A stretch of DNA of 58,145 nt from Mesostigma viride (lineage: Eukaryota > Streptophyta > Mesostigmatophyceae > Mesostigmatales > Mesostigmataceae), in contig RPFO01000189.1 in NCBI GenBank assembly GCA_009746045.1, positions 1,016,248 to 1,074,392 of the forward strand, written 5' to 3'. Under the pieces are notes generated by a model. That model saw only the letters and a program-made list of their open reading frames with translations, searched no databases and had not been told where the DNA came from. The stretch's first letter is position 1. Each line of letters opens with the position of its first letter. The translations under genes were made by a program, and so were the position numbers. Shown here in pieces: positions 41,901 to 53,013 of the stretch.

Positions 41901-44900
41901 CACCAAGGGAAGCAGGGAGTCGTTATTATCAAGAAACCACGGCCCCAGAACAGGCCACGCGCCCAAAAGGCATATGCAACGCATCAAGCACGTTCGACTG
42001 CCCACGCCCAGGAGCTTGCTAACGGAGAACTGAGTTCCCTGACCAGTCAAATCAGCCCCCTCAGGTCATGAATACTTCTGGCGTCTTTCCACTGAAACAC
42101 GCAGGGCAAGGATCCTTATTCGCAAGCTTGTTATTGCCAATACTAGCCTTGCCCTGGGCCAACATTGTTGCTTAAGTAAACATGATTCGAATTATTGCTG
42201 GGAACATCTCGCGCTACATACTAGCATACACTATAGACTACATACACACTATGTTAATGCACTATATACTAACACACACTATAGACTACATACACACGAT
42301 GTTAATGCCCTAGATACTAACACACACTATATTACATAAGCTATGGGAGAGGTGCTTCATGGTAATGATGGCCTCAATCATGGCCAGTGGCTCGCCATGA
42401 TCATGGCTCGCATGCGACCACACTGATGGCTTGCCAGGTTGTATCCCAAACGCGAGAGGTGCCAGTACCCACCTGCCTATCACTGGCACCATCATTTCCA
42501 TCACATCATCATCACGGTCATCCTCGCGATATCATGATGCTCTTGTTTTTAGAATTAAAAATCCTATAACTATTTTTAAGAAAAAATCACTATCGCCACT
42601 GGCAACGCATGGCAGGCAAGACGCTCACCACAGGCGACTGGCAGGCTTGCCTCCCCAGCTCCAGCGGCAGCACTTGGCGGGACCCCTGCCTGCACAAAAG
42701 GGTCCCCATCTCTGCCCGCCTCCCTCTCCCTTCCTCCTTTGCTTTCCTTATCAACGCTGGTATCCCTGACCGTGGTTTTAATGCTGGTGTCTCTGCCTAC
42801 GATTGCTCCTGACTCGTTGGAACCTGCGCCCGACCGTGAACTCAAAGCCCGCGTTTCCTCCAAACCGGCCGCCGCTGCGAGCGCAGGCCGCTCCGCATTC
42901 CCCTCCTTGTGCACTCCAGGAATGTCCTTAAAATCAGGCATGCCGTGGTGAGGGGGCCGCCTTGCAGACTCTACCGCTGAATTGTCCTCAATAGCACTTG
43001 GGCGAGCTGGGCCCCTCTGGCACACCGGCACAGGCGTGGTTGCTGCGGCCGCGGCCGCCGTTGCCGATGCTGCTGTTGCCGGTGCGAGCGTGGCTGCAAA
43101 TGTCGATGTTGATGCTGGCGTTGCCACTGATGAGGATGCTGACGTGGGTGCCACAAATGCAGATGTCGCCGCTGGCATCGACGCCACTGCTGACATGGGC
43201 GTTCCCACTAGCGTTGATGTCGCCGCAGCCGGAAGAGGTCCCAAAGATAAACGGGATGAAGGAGCAGTGGCAGCCGGCGGCGGTTTCTTGCTGGGTGTGC
43301 ATTTGTTGCGCACTTTGACGGAACCCCGCATGAACGGGTACACACAGCTGCGGTAGTGGTACGTGCCGGTCATGGAAAAGCACCTGTTGAGTTGGGGATG
43401 GGCAGTTCGAAGGGGAGGGAAAGGCAATCATGAGTCATTTTTGGGGGGTGGGGTAGGAGGTGTTTGACTTACCTTATGTTCAGCGAAACCGATGCTGATT
43501 GCCGATTCCGTAAGAACAAGGATGCGCTCTGCGCTAGGCAAATAATAAACCATCACGCAGCCCCTTAGAGATGACCTACTAATGCTTGCATGGGGTGGGA
43601 CCCTGCTGGTGGAGTCCGGCTGGACAGATCAGGAATACCTGTGTCCCCAATAGACAGCATTCCTGCATCGCAGTACCCTCCTTGGCACTTCTCATAGCCA
43701 TAAACCTGTGGTTTGAAGGCGGAACAAGGTCAGGGCAGCTGAGTAACCTGCACGCCAGTGAAAGGCCTAGCAACCTGAATACATAACGGGCAACAACTTG
43801 AATACGGAAGCAAGGTAGTGAGATAGGTACGAGATGTAGCTACGGGTTTCAGGTCACACAACCCCTCCAGCAGGCACTGTAACGTCAGCTACAATTCTAA
43901 GCTACTCGGTCTTGAGGACAGGCCACACACCATGTCCGGTCGATGCCATCGTGCCCATCACCAATCTGCTACAGTGACGGATACGTTTAAGTCACCCACC
44001 ACCTTTGTGCCATGCTGTCCTTGCTATGCTGCGATTCTGATTACGAGAGCTTGAGCCACCCACCACCTCCATGCCATGCCACGCTCCAGCATCGGGGTCT
44101 CCAACATCTGGCCCCCGTCACCCTCCCGGTCGCCATCCCCCACCTGCAAGGAGTGGTGGATGCTGGCATCCGGGTCGGGCCGCCACTCCACCACATCACC
44201 GACCTCCACCACCAGCTTGGAGGGAGAGAAGGCCATGTCCTCCAGCCACACAACTTTAACACTAACATCTCCACCCGCTGCCGCCATCTCGCCGGTCAGT
44301 GCACCTGCGGTGGGTTCCATCATATTACTCCCGGGTTGTTGAAATGCTAATGGCTGTGGCGGTGGGGGAACAGCCTCACTCGCCGGGCTGCCAGTAGCTA
44401 CTACCAAGGGGGCAGCGGCCAAAGAGGAAGGAGCGGCTTCCGCTATTGGTGAAAAATGCGGCGGCGCCCCACTGCTATCTTCGTGACCACGCCTTTCCGC
44501 ACCCACAGAATGAGAAACCCGTACATCCATGGCAGCAACATCGCCACCACCAAGGGTCGACTCAATCTCAGGTGGGCGATGAGGCCCCGCAGGTGCCATG
44601 CGATCAACCAGCGTCGTGCTGCCCTCCTCGCCTTCACCCTGCACGCATGACGCGGCGTCGCCGCCAACGCGTGCCGGTCCCCTCCCCTCATCACTGCCCC
44701 TCGTGCTCCTATGCAAGCGATCATGACCGCCGCCACTACTGCTACTTTCGTCCCCGTTGCCAGCAAGCCTGCCATTGCCGCTTCCTGGCCTGCTACTGCC
44801 GCTTCCTCCCCGGTCATTGTCAACCCGAGAAGAGGCTCGGATTCCCCCAAGCCCTGCACTCACTGCAACAGCATCACTAGTCCTACCATCCGCCACTTCC

Positions 44901-47900
44901 CCCATCCCGCCGTCGGTGTCTGGCCGCCCTCCCCCCTGGTCTCCGTCACCAGCGCCTTTGCTGGACCGCGCTGCCAGGGGTGTGAGCTCCTGCTGCGTGC
45001 TGCCCGGCACAGCCATGGCAGCCTCCGCCCCATGAGATGCTTCACCAGGCCCGCCAGGAGGTTCCCGACTGGACACGTCAGCGCTCGCAGGAACCGCACG
45101 AGCTGCTTGCTCGCTGCTGGCGGCAGGTTGATGCGTCGAGGCCTGACTGCCGGTCGCTGGTTGACGAATGAAAGAAGTACCGCTGGTTTCTGAGTGCCCA
45201 GGAGGCGATGAGTGACGGCTGGGTGTGAGCGGTCGAGCGGATGAGTTGCTGCTTGGAGCAGGCTCACTAATTGTCGATGAGTTGCTGCTGGCTAACGGTG
45301 CCCATTCGCTGGGCGACACCCCGTGCGACAGGTCCAGCACCCGCTGCTTGACGAGCGCCAGCTCAGCGCTGGTCAGGGTGGCAGGGATCTGGGGTAGGTG
45401 CAGACGAGGTACATGGTGGTTGCATGCATGCAGGACAAGGAATCGGTGGGCAAGGGTATGGTTGACAAGGGCACAGTGAACGAGGAATCACGGACACGAT
45501 GGGTGAGCAGGGGCGAGGGAATGGTGGACAAGGAGTGGTGGGTGAGCGCGGACAAAGGAGTGGTGGGTGAGCGGGGGATGCGAACCCGTGGAGTGGTCTA
45601 CGGCTTCCTAAGGCTACCCCTGACACGTGCGGCTGCTGGTTGGGTTCATCCTGGAAGCACTACGCCTTTGCAAGCCAACCCCCTTCACCAATCGCGACGA
45701 GGAAGGAATTGTCCCACACTGCGTTGCTTGCTCAGCCCGAAAGCCAGAGGGGACAGGAGCGTGTGCATTGTGCAGAAGCAAAAGAGAAGAGGTGGCATGA
45801 ACCCTCGCATGAAGTGACGGAAGCCAGCACAATGGTCCCCACACGGAGGGTGAAGAGGTGACACACAGTTCCCATGGCCGAGGGGAAACATGTGTGGGCC
45901 CATGAATGATGCGCGGGGCCAGGCGAAAGAATCCAATCACAAGAAAGACTGACCGACCGACGACCGACCGACCGACCGACCGACCGACCGACCGACCGAC
46001 CGACGGGCGGGCGGGCGGGCGGGCGGACGGACGGACGGACGGACAGACAGACAGATAGACAGACAGACAGACAGACAGAAGAAGAAAGGAAGAAGGAAGA
46101 ATATTCCAATTACAGGCCTTGATGGCTGCTCTCCAACCCACACCTGTGGGGGGGGCTGAAGGCAGGTCATACACGAAAAGCATGCCTATTTCAGAGCGTA
46201 GACATAGGCTCACTGCGGCCAAGCGTGACAGGTTTTTTGGGGGGGAGCGCGAGGGGGTTGTAGCCGTTAAGGGCAACCGCCGTATCATGGTGCCGAATAA
46301 CAATAATTGCCTGATATACCATAGTCATTTCGACCAGTAGCACAGTGCCTCACATGGGCGGCCAACGGCTTCGCAAGACAAACCCCTCCCAAGGCCGATG
46401 GATTGTGAACATGTTGGCGCACCCATGATGGGCTACAGGCCCTCAAGTGAGGTGTTTGCTGTACACATGGGGGATATGCGGGATGGGGGGCGACACGGAG
46501 AAGCCCTGACACCCGATAGCCACAAGGCACGACAGGGAACAATTCTGATTATGAGAATCTATTTGGACATTCGAAGGCGGAAACATACGTAGACGACGAC
46601 TCAAACACATACATCACAGAGAGCTTGTCATTTGTGCATGCTTCTATATGGGTAGGGACGTGGAACTTTGACATGAGTCATGAACTCATCCCAAGAAACG
46701 GATCATCCAAAACGGTCCCATGGTGTAGGTCAAGAGTCATCACAAAGCTAACAACAACGACCCACACATTTGACCATGGACATACTGTAAATATGTGCTG
46801 CCATATTGGATGCTCGTGCAAGAGACACATAGTGGGACGTGAGAGCACATTCATCAAAGACAAGGAACCTAAATGTCCAAGAACTCATTTGCTCTGGGAG
46901 CTACGGCCTGCTTTGAGGACGCCAAAGTAAGATCCTGAGCGCATCGTTATTTGCAGCGCTAAACTAGGGCACCATAAAACTGGTTCTCCTGTGGTTAAAC
47001 GCTTCATGAGCCACAAGGCCCAACCCCACTTGTCGCTGATATGATAAAGGCCATATCAAAACAGGGTAGTAACAAAGACGAAAGCAATTCCTAACCAAAG
47101 CACGCCATCGCTGTCCTGCAAGGCCTTGCAGACATGGGGGGGGATAAACATGACTCATTCGCGTAAAGTAACTGCAGTGCTTGGTGTACTACTAGAACTG
47201 GCCGCCATATCTGGGAAACAGTCTATACAACACGCAGGCATTAAAAAAACAGGGAGACACGGCTTCCAAAAAGGTCGTGGCAGTTGCGTTTAATGGAAAG
47301 AGGACAATATTCTGAAACGCAAGGAGACCGGCGCGTGTTGGTGAATTGACGACAGACTTGCCGACAAAATAGTGCAGAAAGCTGTCTACTTACCTCATCA
47401 TAGATTTGCATGAAGCCTTCGACGTCACCATGAGCTAACCTGAAAACACAGCCGTACAATCCCAATTCATGTTTCAAGCTTCAGCGAACGCAAATAGCTC
47501 ACATGCATAGAAGACTCCTCGAATTTACTTGCACCTGTCTGCTCCAAATAAATCAGTCAAGAATGGGCACCCATTCATTTTAACCGCCGTTAGGCAGGGC
47601 ATGTCCGAAACGACGTCCTCTCGTATACCTGCCGCTTAATTTCTCAGCCAGCGACTCGATGCATTCCTCCTTCTCGTCATCAAGCCCGTACATGACAGGC
47701 CGCCCAGGCGTCGACCAATCACCTGGGTGCCAGAAAATACCACTTGTTCTAGCGATAAAATCTCAGCTGCTGTTGACCTACGTTCTCCAAGGCGTCTCTA
47801 TTATTGCACAGGAAGCTGTAGAAGGCAACTCCGATGCGCAGCGGGAGTAAATCGATACATTCTTGTCCATTTATACCATGCTCCCCGTAATCAATAAAAC

Positions 47901-47964
47901 TGCCTTGATATGTAGGAATAATATGCGCGCGAGCGCCTGTGCTGCAATTAAGGTTCCTCTGCAT
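31563..47964 (-). CDS. Large protein with cupredoxin-like domain, C2H2 finger and poly-Gln tail; 13 exons, 2553 aa
   Basis: Exons (minus): 47964-47778, 47722-47629, 47439-47394, 45388-44067, 43383-42629, 41006-40597, 40442-40401, 40235-40116, 39385-39218, 38265-37744, 36890-36775, 35995-32469, 31915-31563 (TAG). They sum to 7662 nt with all twelve junction phases agreeing. N-terminus: ordered segment (ECIDLLPLRIGVAFYSFLCN, YGLDDEKEECIESLAEKLSG). Then Ser/Gly/Ala disorder, and at about 483-580 a cupredoxin-like fold split by an intron: KLVVEVGDVVEW, IHHSL, then CFSMTGTYHYRSCVYPFM. The Cys and Met ligand positions remain, but the usual C-terminal His is missing. A classical C2H2 finger follows at about 870-892 (C-x4-C-x12-H-x3-H). 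Helical segments follow (KLRGVLLKALEARPELL; LLALQEDKNNVLGLLAAF; STLLAILETLTELSAR). Exon 12 encodes over 1,100 disordered residues: Lys-rich start, Gly/Ala-rich middle, His/Pro- and poly-Gln region (about 2235-2290). The C-terminus is Arg/Glu- then Arg/Gly-rich. Probably nuclear (inference). The start codon, exon 7 donor and exon 6 acceptor are least certain. Not recognised as a known family. Confidence 0.78.
32200..32335. repeat. Second copy of the dispersed repeat, in the last intron of the large gene
   Basis: Homologous to 30560-30697 (CATTCATTTCCAACATCCTG, GCGAGCTACCATGGTCCAGA, TGCGCTGGTTGTCTCATTGA). It lies between exons 12 and 13 of the minus-strand gene, so the element has inserted into that intron or an ancestor of it. 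Confidence 0.75.
32342..32468. repeat. 32-bp tandem repeat next to the exon 12 donor
   Basis: About four copies of a unit with GACAGCTTTGTGACAGGCGC and GCACATTA start immediately after the exon 12 donor (GTGAGT, complement at 32468-32463). The large minus-strand open frame continues through them to 32338, but the donor shows this part is intron. Confidence 0.8.
36001..36062. repeat. (AAAAG)n tract forming the exon 12 polypyrimidine tract
   Basis: On the minus strand this is a pure (CTTTT)n tract ending 5-30 bases before the CCAG acceptor of exon 12. It is a microsatellite serving as a splice element. Confidence 0.85.
36285..36500. repeat. Tandem repeat with ACCAAACCC(C/T)AGTTA units
   Basis: About ten irregular copies of GATACCAAACCCTAGTTA-type units in the intron between exons 11 and 12 of the large gene. 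Spacing is irregular (about 20-30 bp). Confidence 0.85.
38385..38655. repeat. (GGT)n / (GGC)n trinucleotide array
   Basis: About 85 triplets, mostly GGT with GGC patches, in the intron between exons 9 and 10 of the large gene. All frames are open (poly-Gly, poly-Val, poly-Trp or Thr/Pro), but exon boundaries on both sides place it in an intron. Confidence 0.93.
41099..41935. repeat. 73-bp tandem repeat, about 11 copies
   Basis: The unit contains CCAAGGGAAGCAGGGAGTCG, TTATTAAGAAACTCGGCCCT and CCAACGCCCCATTACATGAG. Copies differ at a few recurring positions (CTCGG/CTCGT/CACGG; TACATGAG/TATATGAG). Their order suggests later block amplification. It lies in the intron that separates the cupredoxin-like exons from the zinc-finger exon. 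Confidence 0.95.
45951..46080. repeat. Drifting tetranucleotide array GACC > GGGC > GGAC > GACA
   Basis: Four period-4 motifs follow one another without interruption: (GACC)n, (GGGC)n, (GGAC)n, (GACA)n. Each differs from its neighbour by one or two bases. It lies in the intron between exons 3 and 4 of the large gene and is a short version of the array at 53-56.5 kb. Confidence 0.93.
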
Positions 47965-48941
47965 GTCTCGATGGGAATGATGAGAAAATTTGCCTGTGGC
48001 TTTTGTTACGTTGTTATGCAGATTTACCGAACGAGCGAGTTTGTCACGAGTTTGACGCTTGACGGGCACCTTTCTTTTGGCCTTTGGGTACTACTGTAGA
48101 GTACTGGCGAGTGGCGACTTCAAGAAGCACAGCCTGGTCAAGGCCTTCCAAGAAAATAATACCGAGGAAATCCGAGGGAAATTAGTTATGCTGACTCAAA
48201 ACTTCCATCTCGCGCGCTTTGGCGCTTTTATGTTGGCCGCGCGTTCAGGAGGCACGCAGACCAACCATGTTCGGTCAGTTTTTTTAACCTAGTGAAGCCT
48301 GAGTGAAGACTAGTAATGATCCGCGTTCAGTAGACGCACTTCCAGGAGGCAATTGTACTAAATTCGCCGGAACTCGCAGTTGTACCTGTTCCATGACTTC
48401 CATCTGGCAGATCCAATTTATTTGTTGATGCAGTGTATCATTTATAAGGCAAAATCTAATTCCAAAAAGTACGTTTAGTCCGGGTTCTCGCCAACTTTCA
48501 AATGTCTAAGTTGAAATCCGTTGGCTGGGTAGGACCAGAGGAGCCATAGCCAGAGAAAGATTCTTCTGCATTTTCAGAAAGTGAGACGGTACGCTGCAGC
48601 ACGGAGTTTGACGATTCCGATGGCTTGTTTGCTATGCTTGATATTGACATGCATTGAAAACGTACATTGGTGAGCGTTGCACCCAGCAATTGAAGTGGAA
48701 AGCGGACAAATGAGATTGGCTATGGGGCTGACATTGCTGTCTGGATTCTGGCACCGTAGAAGATTTCTCTACGCGTCAGCTGCAATTCATACCAATGCGC
48801 AGTTCATTTTTTTGCGGGACATAGAATGAGAGGAAAGCCAATGATAAGAATCAGGGAGCAGCAGAATCGGGAGATCTTTAAAAGTGATCACTTGCACGAC
48901 AATGTTCTTACTCGCTCTGGGTGACCACGTTCGTGCTCAGT
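47965..48941. promoter_or_regulatory. Divergent intergenic region between the large gene and the secreted-protein gene
   Basis: About 980 bp between two outward-facing start codons, presumed to hold both promoters. Two coding-like patches occur: a plus frame at about 48109-48290 (EEIRGKLVMLTQNFHLARFG) and a minus frame at 48650-48498 (MSISSIANKPSESSNSVLQR, ending in a stop). Neither could be joined to a neighbour by phase. Either may be an unplaced 5-prime exon or a small gene. Confidence 0.4.
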
Positions 48942-51900
48942 ATGGCGCAGCGAGGTGTGCCAGTGATACTGCTCCTTCTTGTGGGGCTACAGCTCTGCAT
49001 CATCTCGCAAAGCAGGCTGCTCAAACCTCGTACGTGGCGTGACACGCCGTGCGATAGAGGTTGTGTTCTTACAAAACAAGATAAACAGTGCCACACGGCG
49101 GCGATTCTTTACGGCGAGATTGTGACCTTTTCCTAAGTTTTATCATTCAAGACAGGTCAAGTTTTGTAGAGAAAATATTTAGGCGTGCTAACATGCACCA
49201 GCACTGTCGGCCATGTTTGCTGTGCCTGCTCCAGTCTTAAAAATTGTATGTCTAGTTCGGGACATATTGTCTGCAAACGCGCCCATTTTTTGCCTCCCTC
49301 ACGCCAGCACAGTGTTTACCGCCCCTCCTGCTTTGCAACTGAACGTCATGACCTGTAAATGGACATCCCGTAAACGCCTGATGTCCTTTCTTGTTCGAAG
49401 AGAGCCTGGAAATGCCAGACTGTGTGCTGACGCCAGACAGTGACTGATGTGTTTTCTGTGTTTTTCTTTCCACTGTCTGCGAACCAATATGCAGGCGAAC
49501 TGTCGGCCCCGCCGTCCAATGAGCGTTCAGCGGACGATCCTTGCCAGGATGACGGCACGGTGAGGAAATCCCCACAGTACGGCTCTTGCATGACACTATT
49601 TTGACCTCCTCTTGAGAATGAGTAGCCGACTAGTGGCCAATAAATAGGAGCCAGTATTGGAAAACACGCAAATCGGAGTCCTAAGATAGCTTGTTGAGCG
49701 AATTTTCAACCTTGTGCTTTTCTTCTGTATTTCTGTAATCCCATACAACCATGTTGTTTGCAGTAGCATCCAATCTGCTACTTGGTGGAAGCCAGGGCGG
49801 GTTAGCTGGCGAATACTCCCTACCAGCTCCTAGCAGCCACTAGATATATAGTAGTGAATGTATAAACAGATAGCACATAGCTGGTTGAAGAGTTAAGAAA
49901 CTCGATTCTTGTAACACTGCCATCCGGGTCTCTCAGAGGTGGCTATGACTCATCAGTATTACCTCTCTGCCACTCGTGACGAATTAGACGAGTACAAATC
50001 CCCCTATGCTCGTGAGCGAAGAGAGTACGAGTAGTATTTTTTCGAATGATCTTGTTCGAGCGATAAGTGGCCATCAATGATTAGAGCTCCTGCCAGCATG
50101 ACAGCTGTGGACCACTTACATGCGCAATGGGCATAGGTGGCACAGGCGGTTAGATCCCTGTGCAGATGGGCGCAACGTCAGTTATGTTTGTTTCGTCCTT
50201 TTCTCTCCTGCAACCTCTTTGGGGCAGTTTCCCATCTCCGCCCACGGAGCTTTCCTCATGACAATCCACTCAGCTTGATGGAAAACCGCTTCGTAACACC
50301 TTCCGTAACACAGGACTTCCATGTCTACCGTAGTGGTCGAAATCACTTTGCGACAAACTACTTGGCATATCGACCTCGCAAACTGCTATTGATGGGCTTC
50401 ATTTTGGGTCGCAAAGTTCAATAGTTACCGCGCCGCGCCTGTGCCGTGCCGCCCAGCCCGTCTAGCCAGCGAACGCGTCGTGCCACGATTTTCGCGATAT
50501 TATTAAATGAGTTAACTATTATTATTTCATGAAGTATATTATAATCAGTGCTATACCCGATTGATCAATCAAATAAGGTAGGAAATCATTAATTAGTAAG
50601 GTAGGTACAAGCCACTGACCATAAGCAAGTTGACCAGCTCCCAAACCTAAAACTTTGCCTTCATTTTGGGTCGCAAACTATAAATTTCACCTTGTTTTGG
50701 GGTCGCAAATTAGTTGGTCGCAAAGTGATTTTGACCACTACGGTGATCACCTGCTTCGAACACACGTGTAGCCTCCACAGAGGTATTTGCAGCATCCAAG
50801 GGCAGTGGGTCCCTTCATACGTTTCATGCAGACGTGTGTGTGTGCGGGCAGGGCATTTTTTTCTCAGAAAACGTCTGTACGCATGTGCGTGGGGGGTGCC
50901 AGTGGCCAGTGGCCGGGTGGGGGCCGGTGCAGGGGTGCAGGGGTGCAGGGGTAGGGTTTTGCGGTGGCCATGTTTTCTTGTGTGCATTTGTGTGCGTTTG
51001 TGTGTGTGCGCGCGTGTGCGTTTCTCCCCCATACTTAGCCTGCCCTTTATTCCTGCAACTGGGCTGCATTTTTGGCATCCCAAGGTGTGAGCCGCGTAAT
51101 AAGCGCCACATGGCAGTTTCCTCCTTGTTTCCAAGTCCACCCTACCATACCATGGGACCCGTCACAGGGCGCACCTTGGTCCCTTAAACTATGCATACTT
51201 TCCACCCCATGTTGCCCTATATACGTAAGCTTGGAATTTCACCATTTTAAGCAACTGGTTGCCTCGCAAAACTATAACCACTCATGCACCACCGCCTTTA
51301 TTCCTCCCGCTTCCTTCCCCCTCATGGCCATCGCTTCCTCGGCCTCGCCATGCTCTACAGGGCACGAGCGTTCCGCCAGCCGAGGAACCACCCACCTCAG
51401 ACACGGTGCTGTTCGACGGTTCAATCCACCCCCTACCATCAGCACGGCGGCGGCGGCTCCAGGCCGACCCGCTCCCCCCCCTGGTCCTCTGTGACGGCAG
51501 CAACCTCACCTTCACGGATGTGCACGAGAGCACGGCCACCGCGTGGAGCGACACGCTCATCGTGCCCCAGTTCGACGCCCGCCTGGGTCCCCTGCTGTCC
51601 GTCTACGTGCACTTCTCGGGGTCGGTTTTTGGGAACGTGGCCGTGGAGAGCCTGGACGCGACACCGGTCATCGTGACGTCCACCTTGAGCGCGAACCTGG
51701 TGCTCTACTGGCCCGGTCAGCAGACGCGCTCCATGCTCGCGCTGAACCCGGGGGTGAGCCGCGTGTTTGACTCCCCGGGCTTTGATGGCCGGGTGGACTT
51801 TTCGGGCACATCGGGGCGGACATATGCCGCGATCGAGGGGCGGAGAGAGGACAGCATGGTGGTGAGCTCGGATGCTGACCTGGCGTATTTCAAGGGGCCG

Positions 51901-52182
51901 GTCCCTGGCGCGGTGTTTTTCAACGTGCTGGCGATGGCCACGTCGACGGCGAGTGGGAGTGGGAACGTGATCACCCAGTTCCGGACATTTGCGGCCGCCA
52001 CAGTCACGGTGATCTACGACTGCTTCGGTGAGTGCTTTTCCCAGTTCTCTTCTATTTCTTTTGTTCTTCTGCCTTCTCTCCTTTTTTTCTCTCCTGTTGC
52101 CCTCCCACGTGATCAGTGACAAAACAAGTAAGAATTTTGGTGCTTTGTTCCAGACAAGACGTCATTACAGAGGAGGTGGTAA
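48942..52182 (+). CDS. Secreted protein with choice-of-anchor-E-type domain, 4 exons, 282 aa
   Basis: Exons 48942-49029, 49495-49559, 51361-52027 and 52154-52182 (TAA) sum to 849 nt with matching phases (donors GTACGT, GTGAGG, GTGAGT). Exon 1 is almost exactly a signal peptide (MAQRGVPVILLLLVGLQLC). A short polar linker follows (ELSAPPSNERSADDPCQDDG). Exon 3 carries one beta-rich domain, about residues 95-270. Markers are LIVPQFDARLGPLLSVYVHF, SGSVFGNVAVESLDATP, DGRVDFSG and ATSTASGSGNVITQFRTFAA, ending in a TVTVIYD strand. This pattern matches bacterial choice-of-anchor E domains, which are extracellular. No sorting or membrane anchor is visible at the C-terminus. Exon 4 is short (DKTSLQRRW) and rests on a good pyrimidine-rich acceptor; another acceptor at 52119 is possible. 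AATAAA lies at 52756-52761. The function of this domain in eukaryotes is unknown to me. Confidence 0.8.
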
Positions 52183-53013
52183 CCTAACTCTATAGTTACT
52201 CAATCATGTGTGGGTTTGGATGTGTGAAAAAGAGGCGGGAGGTCGCACTGCCTGCGGTGATATGAGTAATGCCAGGCTAAGTGTGGCGGTAATGATTGCG
52301 TGGCCGATATGTGGGTTGGCGTGTACGGGGATGATCTGTATCTGTGGCCAGCTTGAGGAACCTGGTGTCTAGGGACCCTACGTAGCAGGTGCTGAGATGA
52401 ATTTCACGCTCTTGTTGTAGTCCTGCTTGCCCTACTCCTTGTTTGATGGAATCTAGCGCTGCCAATGGCGGTGACGCACTGCTCACAGCACCCTGCTGCC
52501 TTGCTAGCGATGAGAGTAGGACCAGTGAATATACTTCTTGAACCTATGAGCACAGGGGCGACAGGAATACAGGCGATAACACTTGGTGCGATGAGAATGG
52601 TTTTCCAACGGGTTAGTGCTAAGATTCTGCTGCAACCCTGGCTAGACCATTTGTGCTGGACCGGCTGCTGTGGCCAAGTTTCGCGTATTCTATTGAGGGA
52701 GGGGCTCACCTTCAGGGCTCCAAATGTTCCTAGATGCTAGATAATCCTATTCTGAAATAAAATGCTTGCACAAGCTATCTGCAGGTGCCAGATGCAGTCG
52801 GCGGATCAAGGTCATAGTTCAGCTACAAATCACACGAGTGTTTGCACGACGTTTTAAATTTGGCTATAAATGTTTTGAGGGCTTCAAATGCCGCAAATGT
52901 TGCTTGTAGAGCCACAGCGCCTGAATACTTTTGTTGAGATGTCCTAGCCTGATGGAATCCTCGAGGGAAGGTGATCAATCTCTCCCATGTCGCGGTCTTA
53001 GTTTGACATGCGC
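52183..53013. other. 3-prime flank of the secreted-protein gene, nothing else seen
   Basis: No convincing exon on either strand. It contains the AATAAA at 52756-52761. It runs into the tetranucleotide array at about 53014. Confidence 0.5.

Noticed and set aside
31563-47964. Assignment of the large gene to ARID2/RSC9-like chromatin subunits
   Set aside because: Helical segments and a C2H2 finger invite the comparison, but no ARID or RFX-type domain is visible and the domain order differs.
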